DNA of 12,696 bases from an uncultured Bryobacterales bacterium. GTDB taxonomy: Bacteria; Acidobacteriota; Terriglobia; Bryobacterales; Bryobacteraceae. This document shows, piece by piece, positions 6,932-12,696 of this stretch. The notes under the pieces are model-generated. The model was not told the DNA's origin. It saw only the letters and a list, made by a program, of their open reading frames with translations, and ran no database searches. The stretch spans positions 1 to 12,696 of the forward strand of contig CALMAV010000063.1 in the NCBI GenBank assembly GCA_937859895.1, written 5' to 3'. The translations under genes were made by a program, and so were the position numbers. Within the stretch, counting starts at the first letter, position 1, and each line of letters opens with the position of its first letter.

Positions 6932-8224
6932 TCAATCGAAGAAACGGCGATCCTCTTCTGCAAGATGCCGTTTAGCTGAGGCCACCTTGAAAGTCACACC
7001 AAGACCAGGACGGTCCCAGACGTCGATGAAGCCTTTCTTGACGATCGGATTTGGCAGGCCTTCGACAATGTCGTACCACCACTCGGGTTGGCCGCATGGA
7101 TACTCGAAGGCAATGTAGTTTTGTGGCAGTGCTGCGGCCATATGAACGTGGGCGGCGAGGCCAATCAGGCCGTCGAAGATCCCGTGCGGGGCGACTAGGA
7201 TGCCGTGGATGTCAGCATATTCCGCAATCCATTTGAGTTCGGCAATGCCTCCGACGTCTTCAGGGTCAGGGCCGACGACGTCTACTGCCTGCTTCTCAAT
7301 CAGATCCTTGAAGTTTTGCCGTAAATAAATCTGTTCTCCGGTGTGGATCGGAACCGATGTCGCCTGTTTGAGATCTCGGAAGAGTTCTGCATTCGGGTAG
7401 GGAGTGTAGTCGCCCGTGAGGATATCCTCAATCCACGTGATGTGCATCGGTTCACATGCTCGCGCGAATGTGACTGCGTCTTTGATCATCCAGCCGGGGC
7501 CGCAGTCAAGCGCCAGGCCGACCTCGTCGCCGAGCACTTTCTTCATCGCTTCTACGCAGGAGATCACGTGCTTCAGGCCACGCTCGGTCAAAGGACCGCG
7601 GTTCGGATGCGATGCTCCTCCGCGCGGCTCGTCGTACCACATGTCGGGAATCGCGCCCATCATCGCGGGGTTGTGGAAGCCGACCGCCATCTTGATAAGC
7701 GTGAACCCTTCTTTGGCCTCCTTCATCTTCCCCACATTCTCGGCATAGTCCTGAGGCATCTGGCCTGTCATCGGTGGCCGAAAGCCCCCGTTATAGATGC
7801 GGACTCGGTCACGAATTTTGCCGCCCAGTAGCTTGTAAACGGGCACTCCAGCGACTTGACCGGCAATGTCCCAGAGAGCGATCTCGATGGCACTTACTGC
7901 TGCGCCCCACGGCTTGAAGGCGCCAAGCCGGCGGATTTTCAGCATGACTCTTTCCACGTCTGTTGGATCTTCGCCCAAAAGGTAGTCCTTGTAGAAGAGG
8001 ACCATCGGCTTCAGATACACCTTGGACGACTCGGCTTGACCGTAGCCGGAGATACCCTGATCGGTAACGATTCGAATGACAGGGTTGCGGCCAATGATGG
8101 CGCATCGCAGATCGGTGATCTTGATCTTTGGTTGGCCGGTACGTCTTTCTTGAGAGGCAAGAGGTCCCGCTGCTGCCGCCGTCGCCAGCGATCCCACAAA
8201 ACTTCTGCGTGTCCAGGTAGTCAT
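6932..8224 (-). CDS. Tat-exported mandelate racemase/muconate lactonizing (enolase superfamily) enzyme
   Basis: A 430-residue enzyme with a Tat signal (TRRSFV, Arg6-Arg7, then Ala-rich to about residue 24). Residues about 33-140 form the capping N-terminal domain; the rest is the TIM barrel. Metal ligands expected for the superfamily are present: Asp240 (LALDCGPGW), Glu266 (TWIEDIL) and Glu297 (HTGEQIY). A His-Asp dyad is suggested by His347 (APHGIFDG) and Asp320 (VGPDPEDVGG), spaced 27 residues as in mandelate racemase. In the strand-2 KxK position the sequence is LIK, leaving one lysine (Lys178). The overall pattern resembles sugar-acid dehydratases (galactonate or mannonate type), but substrate is not determinable. 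ATG 8224 has AGAGGA close upstream, and a TATAGAAT -10-like element lies at 8248-8255. Export of this usually cytosolic family is noteworthy. Confidence 0.92.
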   Translation of the reverse strand: MTTWTRRSFVGSLATAAAAGPLASQERRTGQPKIKITDLRCAIIGRNPVIRIVTDQGISGYGQAESSKVYLKPMVLFYKDYLLGEDPTDVERVMLKIRRLGAFKPWGAAVSAIEIALWDIAGQVAGVPVYKLLGGKIRDRVRIYNGGFRPPMTGQMPQDYAENVGKMKEAKEGFTLIKMAVGFHNPAMMGAIPDMWYDEPRGGASHPNRGPLTERGLKHVISCVEAMKKVLGDEVGLALDCGPGWMIKDAVTFARACEPMHITWIEDILTGDYTPYPNAELFRDLKQATSVPIHTGEQIYLRQNFKDLIEKQAVDVVGPDPEDVGGIAELKWIAEYADIHGILVAPHGIFDGLIGLAAHVHMAAALPQNYIAFEYPCGQPEWWYDIVEGLPNPIVKKGFIDVWDRPGLGVTFKVASAKRHLAEEDRRFFD

Positions 8225-8284
8225 GAGTCCTCTTTATTGGAGAAATCATTCTATACCGTGCTATGGATCTAACTGGTTGGTGAT

Positions 8285-8965
8285 TCAAGGCTCGTGCGAT
8301 GCGCGCAGGTAAGGCCATTACGAGTTGAAGAACTTGCTCCTTGCTTGTAACTTGCAGAGAGATACTGGTCGTGCGATTCTTGGCAACTACCACGCGAGTG
8401 GCATGGGGCTCCAGCAATGGCGAGAGTTTATCGATGTATGCTCCGGAAAGAATCCATTCGAACGCAAAAACGCGATAGTCGCCGACAGGCAGCGGCCAAA
8501 CTTCTTCATCCGAACAACTGCTGCTCCCCGACCGGAAATACTGCGATGTTGCTCCTCGCGCCTTTACTCCGATAGACCAACCGCCTGGCATTCCGGGTGG
8601 ACAGATCCGGTGGATCTTCAGTAGACCTGTTTCGGGAACCGATAGCAAAACGTTGGCCTTCGATCTCACTTCGTGCAATTTCACGGTAAGAGCCTGACGC
8701 TGTCGGTCACCCGCCGCTACTTTGACCTGCACATCGGCTTCTTGCGCTATGGCATCCCCGCTGGTAGGGTCATTCAGAGGATCGCCTCTAAGACGAAGGT
8801 GAATTTCGTAGAGTCCCGGAGACAGAAAGTCGCAACGGAAGTGCCCATCGTAACTGCTCCACCAGCATGGCAATCAGGAGAGAAGTGGCTGCTGTTCACG
8901 CCTACAGGACCAATCTGCATGCCGTTCGGTGAGAGCATGTTATAGCTCAGCGCCGCGCCGTCACT
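8285..8965 (-). pseudogene. Remnant of a carboxypeptidase-regulatory-like domain protein (frameshifted)
   Basis: One minus-strand frame from 8873 down contains convincing beta-sandwich repeats: DGHFRCDFLSPGLYEIHLRL, then LPVGDYRVFAFEWILSGAY followed by LLEPHATRVVVAKNRTT. The latter is the usual C-terminal repeat of large carboxypeptidase-regulatory-like proteins of Acidobacteriota (GDY.vFAwE...GAY pattern). In this frame TGA immediately precedes the TTG at 8873. Just upstream, plausible coding continues in another frame (MLSPNGMQIGPVGVNSSHFS, from 8938), which meets a TGA at about 8966. At the 3' end the expected stop is missing and the frame runs on into the enolase-superfamily gene to 7809 with no conserved sequence. 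I infer a decayed 3' fragment of a once larger gene. A sequencing frameshift is an alternative. Confidence 0.6.
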
Positions 8966-9260
8966 TCAAACCACCTTCCCGAAAGTAGAGTACCGATCCA
9001 CCTCTCGCATGCGAAAGTCGATCCCACGTCTAACGTGCGTCCGTTTTTCTGTGACCCACTTGAGTCAGGCTTCCGAGACGTTTCCCATCGCCGGTCATCG
9101 CTGTGATTTGGCAACCCCGTATGGGAGTTCCGCCTTCCCACAGCCCAAAGAATTTGATGACCCTATAAATTCGGCTTTTAGCATGCTCTTTTTCGAAGCG
9201 AGTACACACACTTACTAGTGACGAGGTTTTCGTCTTGACTCTGGGTGGAATGGTGGTTGT
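8966..9260. other. Region without a convincing gene, possibly further decayed coding sequence
   Basis: No open frame here looks like a known protein. On the minus strand, about 9030-9140, the segment GGTPIRGCQITAMTGDGKR weakly resembles the start of a carboxypeptidase-regulatory-like repeat and then ends at a stop, so this may be more of the adjacent remnant. On the plus strand there is a TATAAAT at about 9163 and a small imperfect hairpin, GACGA-GGTTT-TCGTC, at about 9220-9234. Neither is strong enough to call a promoter or terminator. Confidence 0.35.
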
Positions 9261-9647
9261 TTGCAGGAATATCCGGGTCCGAATGGCAGTTTTGGGGATA
9301 GTTGTTATTACGCCAAGAACTTGCCCGTCAGTAAAGCGTGCGACTTTCAATCTCCCGCTAGCATTTTTCCAGAACTTGCAGTAAGCTTGACTGCTGATCT
9401 GGCCGCTAGTGAGGTCCGTCTTGCCAGTGTCTTCCTGGCCGCCGCGAAAACTGCTGAGACCCTTGGAGACGAGGCTTCGCAACTCCAGTTGGGACGCAGA
9501 GCGTTCGCGCTTTTCCGTCGGGCACGTCTGCGCCTGATGCAATTGCCTGGTCAAGAGCGCGACTCAGTGCTCGGCGGGCTTCTGGACGATGAAATCCAGC
9601 AACTACAAGCCTGCGGATGCCTTCTTGCGATGAGCCGTAGACGCTAA
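9261..9647 (+). CDS. Small helical protein, family not recognised
   Basis: Up to 128 residues. The first 42 or so residues look unstructured and poorly conserved in character. From about residue 43 the sequence becomes a clear run of amphipathic helices (LTADLAASEVRLASVFLAAA, then RRAFALFRRARLRLMQLPG, then a third helix with LLDDEIQQLQA). This resembles short TPR-like or helical-bundle proteins found in many genomes, but I cannot name a family. Possible starts are TTG at 9261, 9321 or 9387; none has a good Shine-Dalgarno, so the true protein may be only about 86 residues. The stop (TAA, 9645-9647) overlaps the stop of the convergent 2H phosphoesterase gene within CTAA. No signal peptide or cysteine motif suggests location or cofactor. 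Confidence 0.5.
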   Translation: MQEYPGPNGSFGDSCYYAKNLPVSKACDFQSPASIFPELAVSLTADLAASEVRLASVFLAAAKTAETLGDEASQLQLGRRAFALFRRARLRLMQLPGQERDSVLGGLLDDEIQQLQACGCLLAMSRRR

Positions 9648-10219
9648 GACCGAGAAAAAGAGAACGTCCGGATGTGCTCCCACGGCCCGTTACGGTAGTG
9701 CCAAAGGTGAAGGCCAAGCGCTGTTGCTGTATAGCTCTTAAATGAGGCTTGAAGGAGCGCGAGCGTCTCTCTTGCTGTCTCCGGAGTGACCTTGTTTTGT
9801 ACCGTGATGTGCGGCTTGAAGCGCTGGCGATCTTGCGGCGTCAGCCAAGGTTGCCACTCCTCGGCCAGCCGCCCGCGCAGAGATGTTAATGCTGAAGACT
9901 CCAATGTGAAAGCGACCCCTTTGCCTAAGCTTCGCAATCCAGTCACCTGCACCGGTAAGGGAGATTGCACGGCCGTGACTTGCTGGAGAAAGCTCAAGAT
10001 ACTTGGCAGTTCTTCGCCTGGCAGATGATGAAACAAGGTCACGTGAGCCGGAACGATGTTCAGAATCGGCGGGAAGTAACGCTCCCTAAGCCGGTCGAAT
10101 TGCGCCTGACTCTCATTGTCGAGTTGCAGGCTCAGAATAAGCGGAGCGTAGTTACCAGCCAAGGGTACCCGGGCCGCCTTTGAATGGTCCAATAATTTCG
10201 GACGTAATCCAGCCTCCAT
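9644..10219 (-). CDS. 2H phosphoesterase, LigT / 2'-5' RNA ligase-like
   Basis: A 191-residue protein from ATG 10219. It carries the two HxT motifs that define 2H phosphoesterases: HVTLFHH (His59, Thr61) and PHITVQN (His137, Thr139), at usual spacing and flanked by family-like sequence (ILNIVPAHVTL, RQRFKPHITV). Such enzymes hydrolyse 2',3'-cyclic phosphates or make and break 2'-5' linkages in RNA or nucleotides; the cellular substrate is usually unclear. Conserved sequence begins around GNYAPLILSLQL, so a TTG at 10162 (172 residues, 11-bp overlap with the upstream gene) is a serious alternative; ATG 10219 overlaps it by 68 bp and ATG 10255 is also in frame. It is the last gene of the archease-rtcB unit, whose RNA-end chemistry fits. 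It ends against the convergent small gene with a 4-bp overlap. Confidence 0.85.
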   Translation of the reverse strand: MEAGLRPKLLDHSKAARVPLAGNYAPLILSLQLDNESQAQFDRLRERYFPPILNIVPAHVTLFHHLPGEELPSILSFLQQVTAVQSPLPVQVTGLRSLGKGVAFTLESSALTSLRGRLAEEWQPWLTPQDRQRFKPHITVQNKVTPETARETLALLQASFKSYTATALGLHLWHYRNGPWEHIRTFSFSRS

Positions 10220-10706
10220 AGAAGTCGCCTGCCTGCGCCTCCACTCGCTCACCATCGAGAAAGCACTGCTCTACACGAGAAGGATAAAAAGCTAAGTAGT
10301 TTTGGATTGCCGCATAATCCGCCGTCGGCTTCGGATACGACCAGGCTGCGTGTGCGCTCACCTCACCTTTGACGCGCACATCCCAGTAACTAGCCAATCC
10401 TTTGAACTCGCAGAAGGAATTGCCAGGAACTTGGATCAGATACTCGACGCAGATATCGCAAGGCGGCACGTACCAGGTAGGTGGGTGGCTGGTTTCCAAG
10501 ACGCGATAACAACGACGGCTCTCTGCGATCGTCACACCACCGAACACGATTCGCAAGCTGCGTGAAGAAGCTAGCAGCTTTGGCGGACGAGGGTAGTCCC
10601 ACACCGACTCCTTGACTGCGTCCGAATCCGGCTGTCGCACAAACAGTTGGATGATCGTAAACTGCTTGGAGACTTTGTTTCCTGTACCTAACCCTTGATG
10701 ACACAC
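10152..10706 (-). CDS. DUF427 family protein
   Basis: About 184 residues from GTG 10706. The body shows the DUF427 signature set: ESVWDYPRPPKL (33-44), VFGGVTIAES (54-63), TWYVPPCDI (77-85) of the usual YxPxxD type, CEFKG (99-103), AAWSYPKP (120-127), FYPSRV (140-145) and DFYGGWIT (161-168). The family is widespread and of unknown biochemical function. Here it lies between rtcB and the 2H phosphoesterase gene, with overlaps on both sides, so it is probably translated with them. The GTG overlaps the end of rtcB by 19 bp and has no clear Shine-Dalgarno; the only other candidate in this part is GTG 10640, and conserved sequence begins soon after it. No signal peptide or membrane segment is seen, so it is probably cytosolic. 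Confidence 0.88.
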   Translation of the reverse strand: MCHQGLGTGNKVSKQFTIIQLFVRQPDSDAVKESVWDYPRPPKLLASSRSLRIVFGGVTIAESRRCYRVLETSHPPTWYVPPCDICVEYLIQVPGNSFCEFKGLASYWDVRVKGEVSAHAAWSYPKPTADYAAIQNYLAFYPSRVEQCFLDGERVEAQAGDFYGGWITSEIIGPFKGGPGTLGW

Positions 10707-12127
10707 ATGGGGCGGAGACGTGCTACTTTTTTGGCAAGACCGGCACCATGCACCACCTCGATCACTTCGTCGACGTCCTTATACGCGTCAGGAAGTTCTT
10801 CTAAGATGCCATCGCGCGACTCGCTTCGAACTAAGATCCCGTTCTCTTCCAGTTTGCGCCGTTCGTCTTGAATATTTCTGCCTTTCCGTGCTGCAGTTCG
10901 ACTGAGTAGTCTGCCCGCGCCATGGCAGACGCTGCCAAAGCTTTCGGCCATCGCGCCGCCTTGACCCACGAGTACCCAAGAAGCTGTGCCCATGCTGCCC
11001 GGCACGAAGACGGGTTGCCCCACTTCGGCATAACGAGTCGGCAGTTCCGAATGGCCAGCCGGGAAAGCGCGAGTGGCGCCCTTCCTGTGAACAAGAACGT
11101 TTCGCTTCTTTCCATTCACAACGTGCGCTTCCGGCTTGGCAATGTTATGGCAGACGTCGTAGATCACGTCAAGTCGAACATCGTCACTGAAAATACGGGT
11201 GAACGCACCTCGCAAGAAGTGCAAAATGCCCTGGCGGTTAGCCCAGGCAAAGTTGGCGGCCCCGGCCATTGCTCCTAGATAAGACTGGCCCTCAGCGGAC
11301 TGAATGGGGGCGCAGGCAAGTTGACGGTCGGGTAGAGTAATGCCGTACTTAGGGATTACCTGATTCATGAGAGCAACATAATCGGTGCAGACCTGGTGCC
11401 CGAGCCCGCGTGATCCAGAGTGAATCAGAACCACTACTTGATCCTTCTCGATCCCCATGGCGTCTGCGGCTACACGGTCATGTATGCGATCAACGTACTG
11501 CACTTCGAGAAAGTGATTGCCGCTTCCGAGCGTGCCCAGCTGTGGAGTTCCTCGCTCCTTTGCCCGGTCTGAAACTTTGTTAGGTAAGGCGTCGGCCATG
11601 GCGCCCCCGGCTTCAGCGAGCTCAGTGTCAGTTGGTTCGCCGTAGCCATGCTTCACCATCCAGCCGGCTCCTTGAGTAAGCACGTCGTTGATCTCGCCAG
11701 ACTTGACCTTGACTCGCCCAGCCGTCCCGGAGCCACACGGGACATCGCGAAATATCTGGTCAACCAACTGCTTCAATCGCCCCTTCACGTCGGCGCGACT
11801 AAGCGTGCTACGCACTAACCGGACGCCACAATTAATGTCGAAGCCAACACCGCCCGGCGAAACCACTCCCTCCTCGATGTCAATGGCGGCAACTCCTCCA
11901 ATTGGGAAGCCGTAGCCTTGATGCATGTCGGGCATCGCCAAGCTCGACCCTACAATGCCAGGTAGCGTTGCGACATTCATCGCCTGAACCAGTGACTGGT
12001 CCTTCTGAATCTGCTCGAGGAGCTTCCGGCTGGAGTAAACAAGCACATCCGTGCGCATTCCAGAGGCTTCATTCCGTGCGATCCGGTATCGATACTGATC
12101 CACAGGCTCTAAAACAATTTCAGACAT
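10688..12127 (-). CDS. rtcB: RNA-splicing ligase RtcB
   Basis: A 479-residue GTP- and Mn2+-dependent RNA ligase that joins 2',3'-cyclic phosphate or 3'-phosphate ends to 5'-OH ends. All active-site residues known from Pyrococcus RtcB can be placed: Asp97 and Cys100 (GFDINCGVR), His205 (GSGNHFLE), His236 (IHSGSRGLGH), His327 (DVCHNIAK), and the guanylylated His402 (SVCHGAGR). The C-terminal VIKG with a conserved lysine is also present. Other family markers are MPDMHQGYGFPIGG (65-78) and GGVGFDINCG. Length is typical and no intein is seen. Start ATG 12127 overlaps the archease stop by 8 bp (ATGTCTGA) and has GGAGGT eight bases upstream within the archease gene, implying coupled translation with its activator. 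No rtcR regulator or rtcA cyclase is in the window. Confidence 0.97.
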   Translation of the reverse strand: MSEIVLEPVDQYRYRIARNEASGMRTDVLVYSSRKLLEQIQKDQSLVQAMNVATLPGIVGSSLAMPDMHQGYGFPIGGVAAIDIEEGVVSPGGVGFDINCGVRLVRSTLSRADVKGRLKQLVDQIFRDVPCGSGTAGRVKVKSGEINDVLTQGAGWMVKHGYGEPTDTELAEAGGAMADALPNKVSDRAKERGTPQLGTLGSGNHFLEVQYVDRIHDRVAADAMGIEKDQVVVLIHSGSRGLGHQVCTDYVALMNQVIPKYGITLPDRQLACAPIQSAEGQSYLGAMAGAANFAWANRQGILHFLRGAFTRIFSDDVRLDVIYDVCHNIAKPEAHVVNGKKRNVLVHRKGATRAFPAGHSELPTRYAEVGQPVFVPGSMGTASWVLVGQGGAMAESFGSVCHGAGRLLSRTAARKGRNIQDERRKLEENGILVRSESRDGILEELPDAYKDVDEVIEVVHGAGLAKKVARLRPMCVIKG

Positions 12128-12533
12128 CTACGTAGACCTCCGCCGTCCAAGCTTCTCCCCCGTGAGACACCTTCAGTTGGTGATAGGTGACTGCTTTTAC
12201 CGAGAGCCGAACGGCATGTTGCACCGGATCACGAAGCTGCCCCGAGGCCGTACAGGTCAATTGGAACTGCGCCGGAAACGAAAGGGCAAAAGTACTGAAA
12301 ACGGCACGCTTGCTGTCGACATAATAAAGAACCTCATTCAGCCAATTAACAAGTAGCGACTCAATGTCGCTGCCCTCGGCCATTACCTGCCATTGCTGCT
12401 CTTCTCGGACGTCCGATGGGTCAAGAATGATGGAGACAAGGGCGTGAGCGCAATTGGCAAACAGATCTTCCAGAGTACGGCCATGAGCTCGAAAGCCAAT
12501 GTCGGCTGGGTGTTCTAAAAGTTCAAAAATCAT
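12120..12533 (-). CDS. Archease, activator of RtcB
   Basis: A 137-residue protein matching archease in length and sequence. The conserved N-terminus EHPADIGFRAHG (7-18) carries the metal-binding Asp11. NWLNEVLYYVDS (63-74), KAVTYHQLKV (113-122) and the final AEVYVDV (131-137, Asp136) are family hallmarks. Archease accelerates RtcB guanylylation and turnover and broadens its nucleotide use. Start ATG 12533 is where conserved sequence begins, although no Shine-Dalgarno is visible; the frame is open further upstream to 12671 but that stretch is not archease-like. The last codons overlap the first codons of rtcB by 8 bp, and the same DNA provides the rtcB ribosome binding site. Confidence 0.95.
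   Translation of the reverse strand: MIFELLEHPADIGFRAHGRTLEDLFANCAHALVSIILDPSDVREEQQWQVMAEGSDIESLLVNWLNEVLYYVDSKRAVFSTFALSFPAQFQLTCTASGQLRDPVQHAVRLSVKAVTYHQLKVSHGGEAWTAEVYVDV
12136..12141 (-). promoter_or_regulatory. Strong Shine-Dalgarno for rtcB inside the archease gene
   Basis: The minus strand reads GGAGGT, then eight bases CTACGTAG, then ATG. It lies in the codons for the last residues of archease (AEVYVDV). Together with the 8-bp overlap of the two reading frames this supports translational coupling of activator and ligase. Confidence 0.75.
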
Positions 12534-12583
12534 GGCGCTGGTGGATTGGAACGTATTCGACGGGTCGATGTGCGCCGGCGAAA

Positions 12584-12696
12584 TTACCCATCGCCCTCGT
12601 CTATGGAAGAGTCCGCTTCCTTCTGACGCCGTCGTGCGGCCGAGGTGCGGTAGCCGGCACCCGCCTTCCATCTTGTCAGCCCGCTAGGAACAACTC
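12584..12696 (-). CDS. Possible C-terminal end of an upstream gene (partial)
   Basis: From the right edge an open minus-strand frame runs 36 codons to TAA at 12586-12584. The peptide is hydrophilic and basic then acidic (SAARRRQKEADSSIDEGDG), compatible with a protein tail. I do not recognise it. It would end 50 bp before the archease start. The other two minus-strand frames are not clearly better, so this is a low-confidence call that needs the sequence beyond the window. Confidence 0.2.
   Translation of the reverse strand, partial: VVPSGLTRWKAGAGYRTSAARRRQKEADSSIDEGDG

Noticed and set aside
7343..7831. Plus-strand open frame of 162 codons
   Set aside because: It is antisense to the enolase-superfamily gene, has Arg/His/Cys-rich shadow composition and no motif.
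9030..9554. Minus-strand open frame of 174 codons opposite the small helical gene
   Set aside because: Composition is unlike a folded protein and it overlaps a better plus-strand candidate; only a short stretch near 9040-9140 faintly resembles a carboxypeptidase-regulatory-like repeat.
1..12696. Search for CRISPR arrays, transposases, long direct repeats, rRNA or tRNA
   Set aside because: Nothing of these types was seen when reading both strands by eye; short repeats could have been missed.

Overview
The window reads as ordinary chromosomal DNA from a moderately GC-rich Gram-negative bacterium, most likely an acidobacterium (inferred from gene types; no rRNA is present). The pointers are two Tat-signal sugar or acid enzymes, the remnant of a large carboxypeptidase-regulatory-like protein of the kind common in Acidobacteriota, and a PBP1B-type peptidoglycan synthase. 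I see no phage or transposon genes, CRISPR array, tRNA or rRNA.

Layout, left to right. (1) 42-1928: a Tat-exported TIM-barrel sugar isomerase-like protein (minus strand) diverges from a stand-alone 5'-3' exonuclease/flap-nuclease-like protein (plus strand). The latter has no ATG, GTG or TTG at the point where its conserved sequence begins, and a GNRA-loop hairpin lies just upstream. (2) 1974-5536: a bifunctional PBP1B-type synthase (minus) diverges from an Mrr-type restriction endonuclease (plus) across about 80 bp. (3) 5765-8224: a secreted protein of unknown function lies downstream of a Tat-exported mandelate-racemase/enolase-superfamily enzyme, both minus strand. (4) About 8285-9260: the frameshifted remains of a carboxypeptidase-regulatory-like protein gene, then a stretch with no convincing gene. 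(5) 9261-9647: a small helical protein of unknown family (plus), whose stop codon overlaps that of the next gene.

(6) 9644-12533, minus strand: the most coherent unit, transcribed archease -> rtcB -> DUF427 protein -> 2H phosphoesterase (LigT/2'-5' RNA ligase-like). All three junctions overlap, and a strong Shine-Dalgarno for rtcB lies inside the archease gene. RtcB joins RNA ends bearing 2',3'-cyclic phosphate or 3'-phosphate to 5'-OH ends, archease activates RtcB, and 2H enzymes act on 2',3'-cyclic phosphate or 2'-5' linkages. The unit therefore looks like an RNA end-repair operon carrying an uncharacterised DUF427 member. This is the best candidate for something under-described here. I did not find a clearly novel defence or mobile system.
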